Shown one piece after another: positions 17,016-26,257 of a DNA stretch of 64,000 nt (its first letter is position 1; every line of letters starts with the position of its first letter). The position numbers were made by a program, and so were the translations under genes. The notes under the pieces are model-generated. The model searched no databases and was not told the DNA's origin. It saw nothing but the letters and a program-made list of their open reading frames with translations. The stretch is from NCBI RefSeq assembly GCF_002802865.1, contig NZ_PGLQ01000008.1:28286-92285 (forward strand), written 5' to 3'. Origin of the DNA: Bifidobacterium scaligerum (lineage in GTDB: Bacteria > Actinomycetota > Actinomycetes > Actinomycetales > Bifidobacteriaceae).

Positions 17016-19007
17016 ATGGAACAGCACACGAACCATACCGAAGCGCATCAGGAACATCAAAAACCCAACGAACATGGTGCCATCGCGGTGCAGCATTTCC
17101 ATACCCACTCCATTCCGCTGGATATGGAAGACATCGAGCGTGACTGGGACAAGCCGATCGCCGAGGCGGGCATCGCCGCCAAAGCCAGCGTGATCGTGCG
17201 CGTCGGCCTGCTGGACCTGAGCGCCGGCACCGGTTCGTTTCGCGTGCGCGAAATGATGCATCGCATCGCATACCCGCTGGGTGTGCATGTACGCGCCGAT
17301 GTGAACCTGACCGACATCGAAGCCGCTTGCACGGACGGCAAGGAGCGCATCACCGAAGTCATCGATTTGCCGAGCACCGGCGTAAACACCGAACGTATCT
17401 GGCTGTTGGAGCATTACGCCGACTGGTTCAGCGTGAATCTGGGCGAGGAGTCGATGTATCACGTCCAGCCGGAAGTCTCCCAAGGACTGATGCAACACCT
17501 CGACGCGAAGGACGCCTCGCAGGTCTCCGCTGACCTCTCCAAACAGTTGCGCAAAGAGGAGAAGTCCGAGCACGTCGGCGTCAAACCAGGTCAAGACGCC
17601 GTACTTGACGCGCTTGAGGACGCCAGCCGTCACACCGATCCCGGCGACCCGCGCGCCCACCAATTGCACGTGCATGAAACCGACTGGTCACAGGCGGCGA
17701 TGACCCAGTCGTTGGCAGCCCGCGCCGCCGACGAACGGGCTCGTGAAGCGGAGCTTTCGGCTGAGCGCAACGATTCCGCCCAGCCGGTGTCGGATGCCAC
17801 GGAATCAGACTTTCCGGATGCCGAATCCACGGACTCCACGGACTCTGCGGGACTCGCACAGGCTGCGCAATCGGAGTCATCCGAGCCTCAAGCGCAGTCG
17901 CACGGTTCCTCTCAGGAAGCCATGCCGCGCAAACACAAGCTGGCGAATCGCAAACCGCCCAAGGAATACGCCGAACACTTCGATTACGTCGACTCAGCCC
18001 CCAAGACCCAAGGCGCGTCTGGCATCACCGTGCGTCAGGCGCATGAGCGACTCGACATGATCGAGCATCGCAAGCCGCTGTACTCACCTGCGTTTGCCGG
18101 TCTGGCCTCTGCCATCGCCTGTGCGTCCTTCGTATTTCTGCTGGGCGGCGGCCCGTACGACATGATCGGCGCGTTCGTCGGCGCCGGACTCGGCCACTGG
18201 CTGCGTCGCCGGCTGTTCGCGCACCATCTCAACCAGTTCTTCGTCACGTTCGTGTGCGTGGCGGTGGCGGCGCTGGCCTGCACCGGCACGTTGCGCTTAA
18301 TCGGTTTGCTTGACCCGATCGCCCTGCAGCACGACACCGCCTACATCGGCGCGATGCTGTTCGTCATTCCCGGTTTCCCGCTCATCACCAGCGGCCTTGA
18401 CATGGCGAAAATCGACTTCCCCTCGGGCATTCAACGATTGGCGTACTTCCTGTGCATTGTGCTCATGGCTACGCTCGCCGGCTGGATGGTGGCCTCGATC
18501 GTGCACCTCAATCCGACCGGATTCGAGCCGCTCGGCCTCAACGTGTGGGTGAATGGTGCGCTGCGCTTCGTGTTCGCGTTCCTCGGAGTCTGGGGCTTCT
18601 CCATCATGTTCAATTCGCCGCAGCGCATGTGCCTCGTCGCCGCGATCATCGGTGCCATCACCGATACGTTGCGACTTGAGATCGTTGATCATGGCGTGCC
18701 GGCGGAGGCGGGTGCGTTCATCGGCGCTCTGCTGGCCGGTCTGCTCGCCACGGCTTGGCGTTCGTCCGTGCGCAAGGGCTGGCTGGCACCGCACTTCGGA
18801 TACCCTCGCATCTGCCTGACCGTGCCGTCCATCGTGATCATGGTGCCGGGCCTGTACATGTATCAGGCCATGTTCCACTTGGGGTCGTTCGATACGCTGA
18901 CCGCGCTTGACTGGGCGTTCAAGGCGTTCATGGTGATCATCTGTCTGCCGATCGGCTTGGCCATGGCCCGCGTGATCACTGATAAGTCTTGGCGTTACGA
19001 CATTTAG
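17016..19007 (+). CDS. ThrE-type threonine/serine exporter
   Basis: 663-aa membrane protein of the ThrE family (DUF1212 plus DUF3815-like halves), which exports threonine and serine. Residues 60-165 form the cytoplasmic DUF1212 start (VGLLDLSAGTGSFRVREMMHRIAYPLGV). About 180 residues of charged, Ser/Glu/Ala-rich sequence follow (roughly 170-350), then about ten hydrophobic helices from about residue 355 to 650. The long low-complexity insertion ahead of the membrane part is much longer than in a compact ThrE. The SD is weak; ATG 17016 is the first plausible start. Exporter function is family-based inference; substrate could be another small amino acid. Confidence 0.8.
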   Translation: MEQHTNHTEAHQEHQKPNEHGAIAVQHFHTHSIPLDMEDIERDWDKPIAEAGIAAKASVIVRVGLLDLSAGTGSFRVREMMHRIAYPLGVHVRADVNLTDIEAACTDGKERITEVIDLPSTGVNTERIWLLEHYADWFSVNLGEESMYHVQPEVSQGLMQHLDAKDASQVSADLSKQLRKEEKSEHVGVKPGQDAVLDALEDASRHTDPGDPRAHQLHVHETDWSQAAMTQSLAARAADERAREAELSAERNDSAQPVSDATESDFPDAESTDSTDSAGLAQAAQSESSEPQAQSHGSSQEAMPRKHKLANRKPPKEYAEHFDYVDSAPKTQGASGITVRQAHERLDMIEHRKPLYSPAFAGLASAIACASFVFLLGGGPYDMIGAFVGAGLGHWLRRRLFAHHLNQFFVTFVCVAVAALACTGTLRLIGLLDPIALQHDTAYIGAMLFVIPGFPLITSGLDMAKIDFPSGIQRLAYFLCIVLMATLAGWMVASIVHLNPTGFEPLGLNVWVNGALRFVFAFLGVWGFSIMFNSPQRMCLVAAIIGAITDTLRLEIVDHGVPAEAGAFIGALLAGLLATAWRSSVRKGWLAPHFGYPRICLTVPSIVIMVPGLYMYQAMFHLGSFDTLTALDWAFKAFMVIICLPIGLAMARVITDKSWRYDI

Positions 19008-19043
19008 CGGGGTTATTGCGCGGGGTTATTGCGCGGGGTCGCG
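19007..19043. repeat. 13-bp direct repeat at exporter 3' end
   Basis: GCGGGGTTATTGC occurs at 19007-19019 and 19020-19032, with a partial third copy, starting at the exporter stop codon. Function unknown. Confidence 0.7.
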
Positions 19044-19339
19044 TGATACATCTGGGCATATCGCGGCAATGCAGCGTTCGGTGCCGCTCGCGGGGCGGGC
19101 GGTGCCGAGGCCATGCCGACACCATAATGACGCCACACTCTGAGACATAATCGTCTCAATTGCAGGGCTTTGTCCGTGCGTTCGGGAAAGGTCAGCCTGA
19201 GAGAAAGATTGTTTTCGAAGGCCCTTTGCCGGGGCTGCGATGGCATATACCCCGTAACTCTCCTTCAGCCGGCTGTGTGCTGACGTTCCTGATCAAGGGC
19301 GTCGAGGAGAGGCGGAGTCGTTGATCTAAGGCGGTTAGT
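19044..19339. other. intergenic region before the symporter gene
   Basis: About 295 bp without a supported gene. It should contain the symporter promoter; no clear operator or terminator is visible. Confidence 0.4.
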
Positions 19340-20980
19340 GTGGCAAGCGATTTCTGGATTCTCCTGGCCATGGTCATTTATTTTGCGGCCATGCTGTCCA
19401 TCGGATTCGTGTACTCCAAGCGGTCCAACTCGTCCTCCAAGGAGTACTTCGCGGGAGGCCGCGGCGTGGGTCCATGGCTGACGGCCCTCTCCGCCGAAGC
19501 GTCGGATATGTCCGGCTGGCTGCTCATGGGATTGCCGGGCCTTGCCTACTTCACCGGTGCGGCCGACCCGATGTGGACCGCGCTGGGCTTGGCCATCGGT
19601 ACGTATTTGAACTGGAAGATCGTGGCCCGGCGTCTGCGCCGTTATTCGGTGGTGGCCGGTGACGCGATCACCATTCCGGACTTCTTCGCCAAGCGCTTCC
19701 ACGACACCAAAGGCGTGATCTCCACCATCGCCGCCATTATCATTCTGGTGTTCTTCAGCGTCTACGTCGGCAGCTGCTTCGTCACCGTAGGCAAGCTGTT
19801 TGCCACGCTGTTCGGCTTCGACTACCACCTGATGATGATTCTGGGCGCGCTGGTGGTGTTCATCTACACCGTGGTCGGCGGATACCTGTCGGTGGTCATG
19901 ACCGATTTCATTCAGGGTCTGCTGATGTTCTTCGCACTCGCCGTGGTGTTCATCGGTACGGTGGCGAATGCCGGCGGCATCGACAACACCGTGGCCTTCC
20001 TCAAGTCCATCCCCGGCTACATCTCCGGCACGCAAGTGGCTTCGCCTACGCTCGACCCGGACACCGGCCGTCAGCTGGTTGAGGCTGGTCGTGCGGTGTT
20101 CGGCGAACCCAGCGAATACGGCATCATCACCATTGTTTCGATGCTGGCGTGGGGTCTGGGTTACTTCGGCATGCCGCAGGTACTGGTGCGCTTCCTGTCC
20201 ATCCGCAGCGTGGAAGAGGTGCGCAAGTCCCGTATCATCGCGACACTGTGGTGCGTGCTGTCGTTGGCCAGCGCCGTGTGCATCGGCTTGGTCGGTCGCG
20301 CGATGATGCCGACCGAGTTGCTCACCTCCACGGATGCCGAAACCATTTTCATCGTGCTGGCTCAGACCCTGCTGCCGAGTTTCATGTGCGGCGTGGTGGT
20401 GTCCGGTATTTTCGCGGCCTCGATGAGCTCCAGCTCCTCGTACATGATCATCGGTGCCTCGGCCATGGGCGAGAACATCTTCCGCGGCTTGTTCCATCGG
20501 CATGCGACCGACCGTCAGGTGATGATCGTGGCCCGTTTGACGTTGGTGCTCATGTTTATCTTTGGGGTGTTGGTGGCCTACGACCAGAACTCCTCCATCT
20601 TCCAGGTGGTCTCGTATGCATGGGCCGGCTTGGGTGCGTCCTTCGGCCCGTTGATGCTGTGCGCGCTGTATTGGCGTCGTGCCAACAAGGCCGGGGCGGT
20701 GGCCGGCATGCTTTCCGGCACTGCCGTGGTGCTGATTTGGCATAACGTGATGAAGCCGTTGGGCGGCATCTTCGCCATTTACGAGCTGCTGCCGGCATTC
20801 CTGATTTCGTTGCTGCTGATTGTGGTGGTCTCGTTGATTACCGAGAAGCCCAACGAGCAGATGCTGTACGAATTCGATCATTACATGGATGACCCGTTGC
20901 CGGGGTCGCTGCCCTCCGGATCCGTGTTGGTCGACGAGCCGATGGAAGCCATGGAGGCCGAGGTTCGCGGCGAGCAGTGA
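19340..20980 (+). CDS. putP: PutP-type sodium/proline symporter
   Basis: 546-aa solute:sodium symporter (SSS) family permease with about 13 hydrophobic helices. It carries SSKEYFAGGRGVGPWLTALSAEASDMSGWLLMGLPG near the N-terminus, closely following PutP proline carriers, and the mid-protein FAASMSSSSSYM segment typical of the Na+ site. Expected role is Na+-coupled proline uptake. The start is GTG at 19340 (MASDFWILL) with AAGGCGG shortly upstream. No terminator is obvious after it. A related substrate cannot be excluded. Confidence 0.88.
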   Translation: MASDFWILLAMVIYFAAMLSIGFVYSKRSNSSSKEYFAGGRGVGPWLTALSAEASDMSGWLLMGLPGLAYFTGAADPMWTALGLAIGTYLNWKIVARRLRRYSVVAGDAITIPDFFAKRFHDTKGVISTIAAIIILVFFSVYVGSCFVTVGKLFATLFGFDYHLMMILGALVVFIYTVVGGYLSVVMTDFIQGLLMFFALAVVFIGTVANAGGIDNTVAFLKSIPGYISGTQVASPTLDPDTGRQLVEAGRAVFGEPSEYGIITIVSMLAWGLGYFGMPQVLVRFLSIRSVEEVRKSRIIATLWCVLSLASAVCIGLVGRAMMPTELLTSTDAETIFIVLAQTLLPSFMCGVVVSGIFAASMSSSSSYMIIGASAMGENIFRGLFHRHATDRQVMIVARLTLVLMFIFGVLVAYDQNSSIFQVVSYAWAGLGASFGPLMLCALYWRRANKAGAVAGMLSGTAVVLIWHNVMKPLGGIFAIYELLPAFLISLLLIVVVSLITEKPNEQMLYEFDHYMDDPLPGSLPSGSVLVDEPMEAMEAEVRGEQ

Positions 20981-21345
20981 TGTGCGGTGATGTGCGGTGC
21001 GGCGGGCGGCGTGCGATGCACGCCGTTGCTGCCTTGGGCGAGGCGCTGAGTCTAACTTTTTGCCCTTTGCCGGGGGCGGGGCTTCGTGACGTTTATGATC
21101 TGTGTCTGCCCTTATGACAGTAACTATTTTTCGATCGAGGAAAGCATCAAACAGCGTGGCCAATCATTCCCGGAGTTCGGGTTTGTGGCTGTTACCGTTC
21201 CGGTGAAGGTTGATGAGAGCGAAGACAATTGCCGTGTCGATTGCGGTTTTCGCGGAGTTTGTTCTGGTGCTTGTATTGCTCGTGAATGTCGGGTTTATCA
21301 GTGTTTATCGGTGTTCTGGTTGTTGTGTATGCCGAAGTTGACGTT
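20981..21345. other. intergenic region after putP
   Basis: 365 bp without a credible gene. A short hairpin GGCGTGC gat GCACGCC lies near 21009-21025 but lacks a T run. A 111-codon frame here reads as low-quality sequence and runs into the repeat element, so it is not called. Confidence 0.4.
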
Positions 21346-21546
21346 AATTCGCTTACAAGGGGCTGATTCCCGCTTACCGGAAGTTCTATCTGCTCTACAA
21401 GGGGCTGACCGCCGGGTATAAAGCATCGGCAATGGCGAAATATCGGTGCGGTGGAGACGTTTTTATGTTGTGCGTCCGCTCTGGTAGCCCCTTGTAGAGC
21501 AGATAGATCTCCGACGCAGACCGAATCAGCCCCTTGTAAGCGAATT
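21346..21546. repeat. four-unit palindromic element, copy A
   Basis: Left arm 21346-21406, right arm 21486-21546, centre 79 bp. Each arm is 24 bp + 15-bp spacer + 22 bp; the 24- and 22-bp blocks are perfectly complementary between arms. Both blocks contain TACAAGGGGCT, so the element carries four copies of that core in the order forward, forward, reverse, reverse. Copy B is at 24516 and a diverged copy C at 59396. Confidence 0.92.
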
Positions 21547-21623
21547 GGTGCGTGAATTGGTCGGCGGAGGAAGAGGCGCGGCGGCGGAGATGTAAGGGCG
21601 CTCCTGGCGCTCGCCGCAGCCGA

Positions 21624-22601
21624 CTATGCGTGAGATATGGGGAGCAATGGCGCGAAGCGCAGCCGTTCATAAAGCGGTGCCCGTTTTGTGGTTCTTGCAT
21701 CGCAGAGTTGCCGGATGGTTTTGCGTGGCGTGAGCTGAATGGTCTTTCCGGTAACTTCCTGCATCTTGTCCGCGATGCGTCGCGCAAGCGCCTCTTCGCG
21801 ATCTTCATAGCCGATATCCAGTTTGGTGGCCTGAAGGTATTTCCATCCGTCATCTTCAATGTCCTGACGTCTTTTCACATCCCCCAGCCATTGTCTGGCG
21901 TGATGCGAGCCCTCATGTTCAATGCAGATTTTGAATTCCGGATACGCGAGATCAAGGTACAAGGGCTTCGTGCTGCGACCTATATAAATGGGGTAGTTGA
22001 CTTGTGGCATGTCGAGCCCATATCGAGGAGGCACAAATCGCGTGCGGGTTTCCATGGAGGAATCGGTTCCGCTGCGTGCCAGAAGCAAAGCGCGGCGGCA
22101 ATTGTTGTATCCGCGGAAGAGACGTCTGGCTTTTCCATCGTCTTGGGCTTCCTGCACCTGGCGATATGCGTTGTCTAGATACAAGGAGAGGGCGTCGATG
22201 GTTGTTCGACGCAGACGCCTGTCGCGGCGCATCATGGAATCAGCCAGCACAATGAGTTCTTCAAGTTCCAAATAAGGTGACAGCATCGCCCACGTGCAAG
22301 TCGGCGATGTACAGATGAATTGGTTGTCAACGGTAACCGTATCGATCGAAAACGGCCATACGACTGCGGTTATTCCTTGCACGTGGCGTTTGGCGTTGGG
22401 ATGCGGAACAGTGACTACGGTCGAGTTCATCATCCGTTGATGGTTGCTCGCGATTCGTGGCATTTCCACGGAAAGCAGTTCGAGTGCCGTGGTCAAAGCG
22501 TATGGAGGTCGCCAAACGGTGCGGCGCCGGATTGCGCTACATATGTCCATGCGCTGATATTTCACTGCGGTCAATTCGGTCAATGTGTATGAACTGTTCA
22601 T
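21624..22601 (-). CDS. DUF559-like protein with AbiEi-like N-terminal half
   Basis: About 325 aa. The C-terminal half (about 215-290) reads YLDLAYPEFKICIEHEGSHHARQ...VKRRQDIEDDGWKYLQAT, matching the DUF559 / restriction-endonuclease-like fold in which the Asp, Glu-x-Glu-type acids and downstream basic residues line an active site. The N-terminal half resembles the wHTH-containing proteins of this type common in actinobacteria, sometimes annotated as type IV antitoxin AbiEi-like. No toxin partner (AbiEii) lies next to it. ATG 22601 is preferred because AAGGGG is 8 nt upstream. A nuclease or DNA-binding role is inferred; true function unknown. It is bounded by palindromic element A. Confidence 0.65.
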   Translation of the reverse strand: MNSSYTLTELTAVKYQRMDICSAIRRRTVWRPPYALTTALELLSVEMPRIASNHQRMMNSTVVTVPHPNAKRHVQGITAVVWPFSIDTVTVDNQFICTSPTCTWAMLSPYLELEELIVLADSMMRRDRRLRRTTIDALSLYLDNAYRQVQEAQDDGKARRLFRGYNNCRRALLLARSGTDSSMETRTRFVPPRYGLDMPQVNYPIYIGRSTKPLYLDLAYPEFKICIEHEGSHHARQWLGDVKRRQDIEDDGWKYLQATKLDIGYEDREEALARRIADKMQEVTGKTIQLTPRKTIRQLCDARTTKRAPLYERLRFAPLLPISHA

Positions 22602-22701
22602 ACGGATCACCCCTTCGTGATGCGTTCGGTCCGATGCGTTCGGTGCGGTGGGGTTGAGTCTAGAGGCATATGCCTATGCTTGTCTGCTAGCCTGTTATCT
22701 C

Positions 22702-22732
22702 GGTGGATAAATGTGAATAACTCGGTGGATAA
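22702..22732. promoter_or_regulatory. three DnaA-box-like 9-mers
   Basis: GGTGGATAA (22702-22710), TGTGAATAA (22712-22720) and GGTGGATAA (22724-22732) each differ by one base from TGTGGATAA. They lie in the divergent gap between the DUF559-like gene and the amidohydrolase gene. Confidence 0.45.
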
Positions 22733-22869
22733 CTGGATCTTTTGCTCTGGTGGCATTGTGCGTTCGTGCATGTGCGCATGCCCGTACATCGCTCGACGCC
22801 GTTCAATACCCGGACATTGAGATTGAACATGTCGGGTTCCAGACGATTTGGTAGTGGCATGATACAGAT

Positions 22870-24390
22870 ATGAGTAGCTTGGTGCGTATTGTCAATGCCG
22901 GAATTCCCGGATCTCGAACCCGTGCGGATATTGTTCTTCGGGATGGTGTTGTTGCCGGTGTTCATCCCGCTGGCGAAGATATCGTCGGCAAGGCGATGCC
23001 GGATGCAACCACGATTGATGCCGACGGTCTGTGGGTCATTCCCGGCCTATGGGATTGTCATACGCATTTCACGCAATGGGCCAAAACTCTTGGTCGTCTC
23101 GACCTGATCAGTGCCCGTTCGGCGTCGGAGGCGATGTCCATGCTGCGAGCGCATTTGGACGAGCGTTGCGCATCTGGGACTCTTGACCCCAATGTGTTCG
23201 TGGTAGGCATGCGATTCCGCCATTCACTGTGGGCTGATGACGAACAGCCCACGCTTGCCGCTATCGATGCAGTGACTGGTGAGCAGCCGGTAGCGCTTTC
23301 CAGTGCGGATATGCACTGCGGGTGGGTGAATTCCGCGGCTGCCCGGAGGCTCGGCGTGCATGTGGACGAACATACTGGACTTGTGGGCGAACTTGAATGG
23401 TTCGACGCCTACACCCAATTCGATAAAGCACCCGGCGCTGCCGAGGAGACCGACCGTTTGCTTCGTGAAGCCGAGCGGGATGCCGTGTCGAAAGGCGTGG
23501 TGGGCATTCGTGATTATGAGATGGCCGAAAACATCGACACGTGGATTGACCGCTTTGCCGCCGGCATCAATACATTGCGCGTGGACGCCGGCGTATATCC
23601 CGAACGGTTGCAGAACGTCATCGATGCCGGTTGGCACACCGGCAAGGCGTTGCCCGGAAGCAATGGTTTGGGCCGAGTCGGCGCTATGAAACTCATTTCG
23701 GACGGGTCGCTGAATACGCGATCCGCCTACTGTTCCAGCCCATACTCCGGCATTGAGCCGCCTACCTATGGCACGTTGAGCTACACGCCGCAACAGATCG
23801 AGGATTACATGAGGCTCGCCACCGAGCACGGCTTCGACATCGCTTGTCATGCCATCGGTGACGAGGCGAACACGATAGTGCTCGATGCAGCTGCGGCTAC
23901 ACATGCGCATGGTTCCATCGAACATGCGCAAATGCTGAAACCCATTGACATCCCGCGCTTTGCGCAACTGGGCCTCACCGCTAGCATTCAACCGCAGCAC
24001 GCGATGGACGACCGTGACGTCATCACCCGATTCTGGGCCAACCCCGCCGGCATTCCATATCCGTTCCGTTCGCTCTACGATGCAGGGGCCCAATTGCGCA
24101 TGGGCTCCGATGCCCCTGTCGCACCGCTCGACCCGTGGCTGGCCATTTCCGCTGCCGTGTTCGGTACCGAAAGCTCGGATCGTGAGCCGTTCCAGCCCGA
24201 ACAGTGCTTGCCGGTCGAAGTGGCACTGGGCGCGTCAACCGCTGTGGGGCGCGATCGGCTTGAAGCCGGCGATCCAGCGGACATCGTGCTTCTGGACGCC
24301 GACCCGTATGCTGCGGCTGCGCCTGAAGTCATGCGCGCGATGCCTGCACATGTGGCAATGACGTTTGTAGCCGGCAAGCGAGTCTATTGA
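22870..24390 (+). CDS. YtcJ-like metal-dependent amidohydrolase
   Basis: 506-aa cytosolic amidohydrolase of the amidohydrolase_3 / YtcJ group. The metal-binding DCHTHF motif is near residue 61, further His ligands sit in DIACHAIGDEAN and GSIEHAQM, and the late Asp in GSDAPVAPLDPW matches the conserved metal Asp. The fold begins with the small beta-sandwich that also closes at the C-terminus (GDPADIVLLDADPY). Substrates of this group are mostly unknown N-acyl or formyl compounds. No SD is seen before ATG 22870 and the promoter may lie very close, so leaderless translation is possible. No operon partner is evident. Confidence 0.85.
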   Translation: MSSLVRIVNAGIPGSRTRADIVLRDGVVAGVHPAGEDIVGKAMPDATTIDADGLWVIPGLWDCHTHFTQWAKTLGRLDLISARSASEAMSMLRAHLDERCASGTLDPNVFVVGMRFRHSLWADDEQPTLAAIDAVTGEQPVALSSADMHCGWVNSAAARRLGVHVDEHTGLVGELEWFDAYTQFDKAPGAAEETDRLLREAERDAVSKGVVGIRDYEMAENIDTWIDRFAAGINTLRVDAGVYPERLQNVIDAGWHTGKALPGSNGLGRVGAMKLISDGSLNTRSAYCSSPYSGIEPPTYGTLSYTPQQIEDYMRLATEHGFDIACHAIGDEANTIVLDAAAATHAHGSIEHAQMLKPIDIPRFAQLGLTASIQPQHAMDDRDVITRFWANPAGIPYPFRSLYDAGAQLRMGSDAPVAPLDPWLAISAAVFGTESSDREPFQPEQCLPVEVALGASTAVGRDRLEAGDPADIVLLDADPYAAAAPEVMRAMPAHVAMTFVAGKRVY

Positions 24391-24515
24391 ATGTTCCGCA
24401 AATAGGGTGGGACGATGCGAATGGTCTCGCCTTGGGGGATGCCGATTGGTTGCCGTGCTGCGCGAAATGAGCGGAAACACCTCGCCGGTTATGCGATGAG
24501 TAAGGCACTAAGGAT

Positions 24516-24722
24516 ATTTCTGCGTTACAAGGGGCTGATTGTCGTCCGTCAGAAGATCTATCCGCTCTACAAGGGGCTGTTAGCCAAGTACGTAGGCCTA
24601 TAAAACAGCGTGACATCGTTGGCGCGTAGGACCGAATATGGGTGTTATCGTTCCGGCGCAGCCCCTTGTAACGCAGATAGATGTTCCCACAGACGGGAAT
24701 CAGCCCCTTGTAAGGCAGAAAT
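24516..24722. repeat. four-unit palindromic element, copy B
   Basis: Left arm 24516-24579, right arm 24659-24722, centre 79 bp. Each arm is 25 bp + 15-bp spacer + 24 bp. The TACAAGGGGCTG core occurs four times (forward, forward, reverse, reverse) as in copy A, while the 15-bp spacers differ more. It lies between the amidohydrolase gene and trpS. Confidence 0.92.
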
Positions 24723-24944
24723 ACGCGGATGCGTGGATAAAGCGGGTAAAACGTAAGCGCGCCGCCAATGCGGGGCATAGGCGGCTGCAGATTGACATAA
24801 ATTCGGCATCGCGTTGGCGCGCCTCCACTTTCATGACGTCCAGGGGAACGCCTCTTATTCTCCACACGGAAAACAACACCCGTATGCACCTACTCGCGTA
24901 AGGCCAAACCGAAAATTCCTATAACCCGGCAACAAGCTCGGCAA

Positions 24945-24990
24945 CGAAAAAAGGTTCGGAACGATTCCATCTGGAAAATCGTCCCGAACC
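24945..24990 (-). terminator. intrinsic terminator for trpS
   Basis: 14-bp stem with one mismatch (24953-24966 with 24977-24990) that reads into TTTTTTCG on the minus strand, 33 bp past the trpS stop. Confidence 0.88.
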
Positions 24991-25023
24991 CTTGCGTTGG
25001 CGAAAATGCAACAGCGCGAAAAC

Positions 25024-26124
25024 TCAGTACTTCATGCCCATGGCCTCGCGCACCTGATCGAGGGTTTCCTCGGCGATGGCGTTGGCGCGCTTGTTGCCGT
25101 CATGCAGCACGTCGCGGATGTAGTCCATGTCCTTGGCCAGTTCAGCGCGACGTTCGCGGTGCGGTGCCAGGAAGTTGTTCACGGACTCGATCACATAGGC
25201 CTTCAGCGCGCCTGCGCCGGCATCACCGATCTCCTCGGCGATCTCCTTCGGGTCGCGGCCGGTCACGAGGCCTGCGGTGGTCAGCAGGGCGGAAACCTGC
25301 GGGCGGGCGATCGGGTCGAAGGTAATGCGACGTTCGGAATCGGTGGGGCTCTTCTTGATGAGCTTGGCGGTTTCCTCGGCGGTGGCGCCCAGCATGATGG
25401 AGTTGCCGTAGGACTTGCTCATCTTGCGTCCGTCGAGACCCGGAATCTCCGGGGCGTCAGACAGGATCGCGGCCGGCTCCGGGAACACCGGGTGCTTCTT
25501 GGCGTAACGCTCGTTGAAGCGACGGGCGATGGTGCGCGTGATCTCGATGTGCGGCAGGTTGTCCTTGCCGATCGGCACCACGTTGGCCTTGCAGAAGAGG
25601 ATGTCGCATGCCTGATGCACCGGGTAGGTGAGCAGCAGGCCGGTCAGCGCGTGGCCGGAAGCCTCCATCTCGGACTTCACGGTGGGGTTGCGGTGCAGTT
25701 CGGCTTCGGTGACCAAGGAAAGGAACGGCAGCAGCAGCTGGTTTTCGGCCGGCACGGCCGAGTGCGCGTAGATCATGGTCTGCTTCGGGTCGATGCCGGC
25801 GGCCATGTAGTCCAGCACGAGGTTCAGCACGTTGTCCTGGATGTGTTCGGTGGTGTCTCGGTCGGTGATCACCTGATAGTCGGCGATGATGATGTTCGAG
25901 TGCACGCCTTTGTTCTGCATGGCCACGCGCTCCTTGATGGAGCCGAAGTAGTGGCCCAGATGCAGACGGCCGGTCGGACGATCGCCGGTGAGCATCGTGA
26001 ACTTGCCCGGATTCGCCTCCAGCTTGGCGAGCGTTTCGTCCGAACGCTTCTTGGCTGCCAGGAAGCTTGCGCTCATCTCGTTGCCTGCAGCGGTCAGTTG
26101 CTGCTCGTGCTGCTCGTCGGTCAT
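25024..26124 (-). CDS. trpS: tryptophanyl-tRNA synthetase
   Basis: 366-aa class I aminoacyl-tRNA synthetase charging tRNA-Trp. The HIGH-equivalent is GRLHLGHYFGS near residue 54 and the KMSKS loop is LDGRKMSKSYGNS near 213, both intact. Length is typical of bacterial TrpS with a short N-terminal extension rich in Gln/Ala. It is transcribed alone, diverging from the DUF3073 gene. No T-box or tryptophan leader peptide is visible in the 130-bp gap upstream. Confidence 0.97.
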   Translation of the reverse strand: MTDEQHEQQLTAAGNEMSASFLAAKKRSDETLAKLEANPGKFTMLTGDRPTGRLHLGHYFGSIKERVAMQNKGVHSNIIIADYQVITDRDTTEHIQDNVLNLVLDYMAAGIDPKQTMIYAHSAVPAENQLLLPFLSLVTEAELHRNPTVKSEMEASGHALTGLLLTYPVHQACDILFCKANVVPIGKDNLPHIEITRTIARRFNERYAKKHPVFPEPAAILSDAPEIPGLDGRKMSKSYGNSIMLGATAEETAKLIKKSPTDSERRITFDPIARPQVSALLTTAGLVTGRDPKEIAEEIGDAGAGALKAYVIESVNNFLAPHRERRAELAKDMDYIRDVLHDGNKRANAIAEETLDQVREAMGMKY

Positions 26125-26257
26125 GCAAAATCCTTTGAATACGCCGTAAAATAAACGCTTTTATGGTAAAAGTGTGAGCCGACAACGAACAAGAGCGCAA
26201 GAGGTGGTACTCTCGTATGTTGATGAATCGAACAGCACAGTAATCGCAGGGGGTCGT

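Noticed and set aside
21086..21421. 111-codon frame after putP
   Set aside because: It ends inside palindromic element A and shows no family signal.
21624..22601. Type IV toxin-antitoxin (AbiE) system
   Set aside because: Only an AbiEi/DUF559-like protein is present; no AbiEii nucleotidyltransferase toxin lies next to it.
21346..24722. CRISPR array reading of the repeated TACAAGGGGCTG units with 15-bp spacers
   Set aside because: Units are only four per element, half are inverted, spacers are related between elements and no cas gene is present.
26125..26257. T-box or Trp leader upstream of trpS
   Set aside because: No T-box core, specifier hairpin or run of Trp codons is visible.
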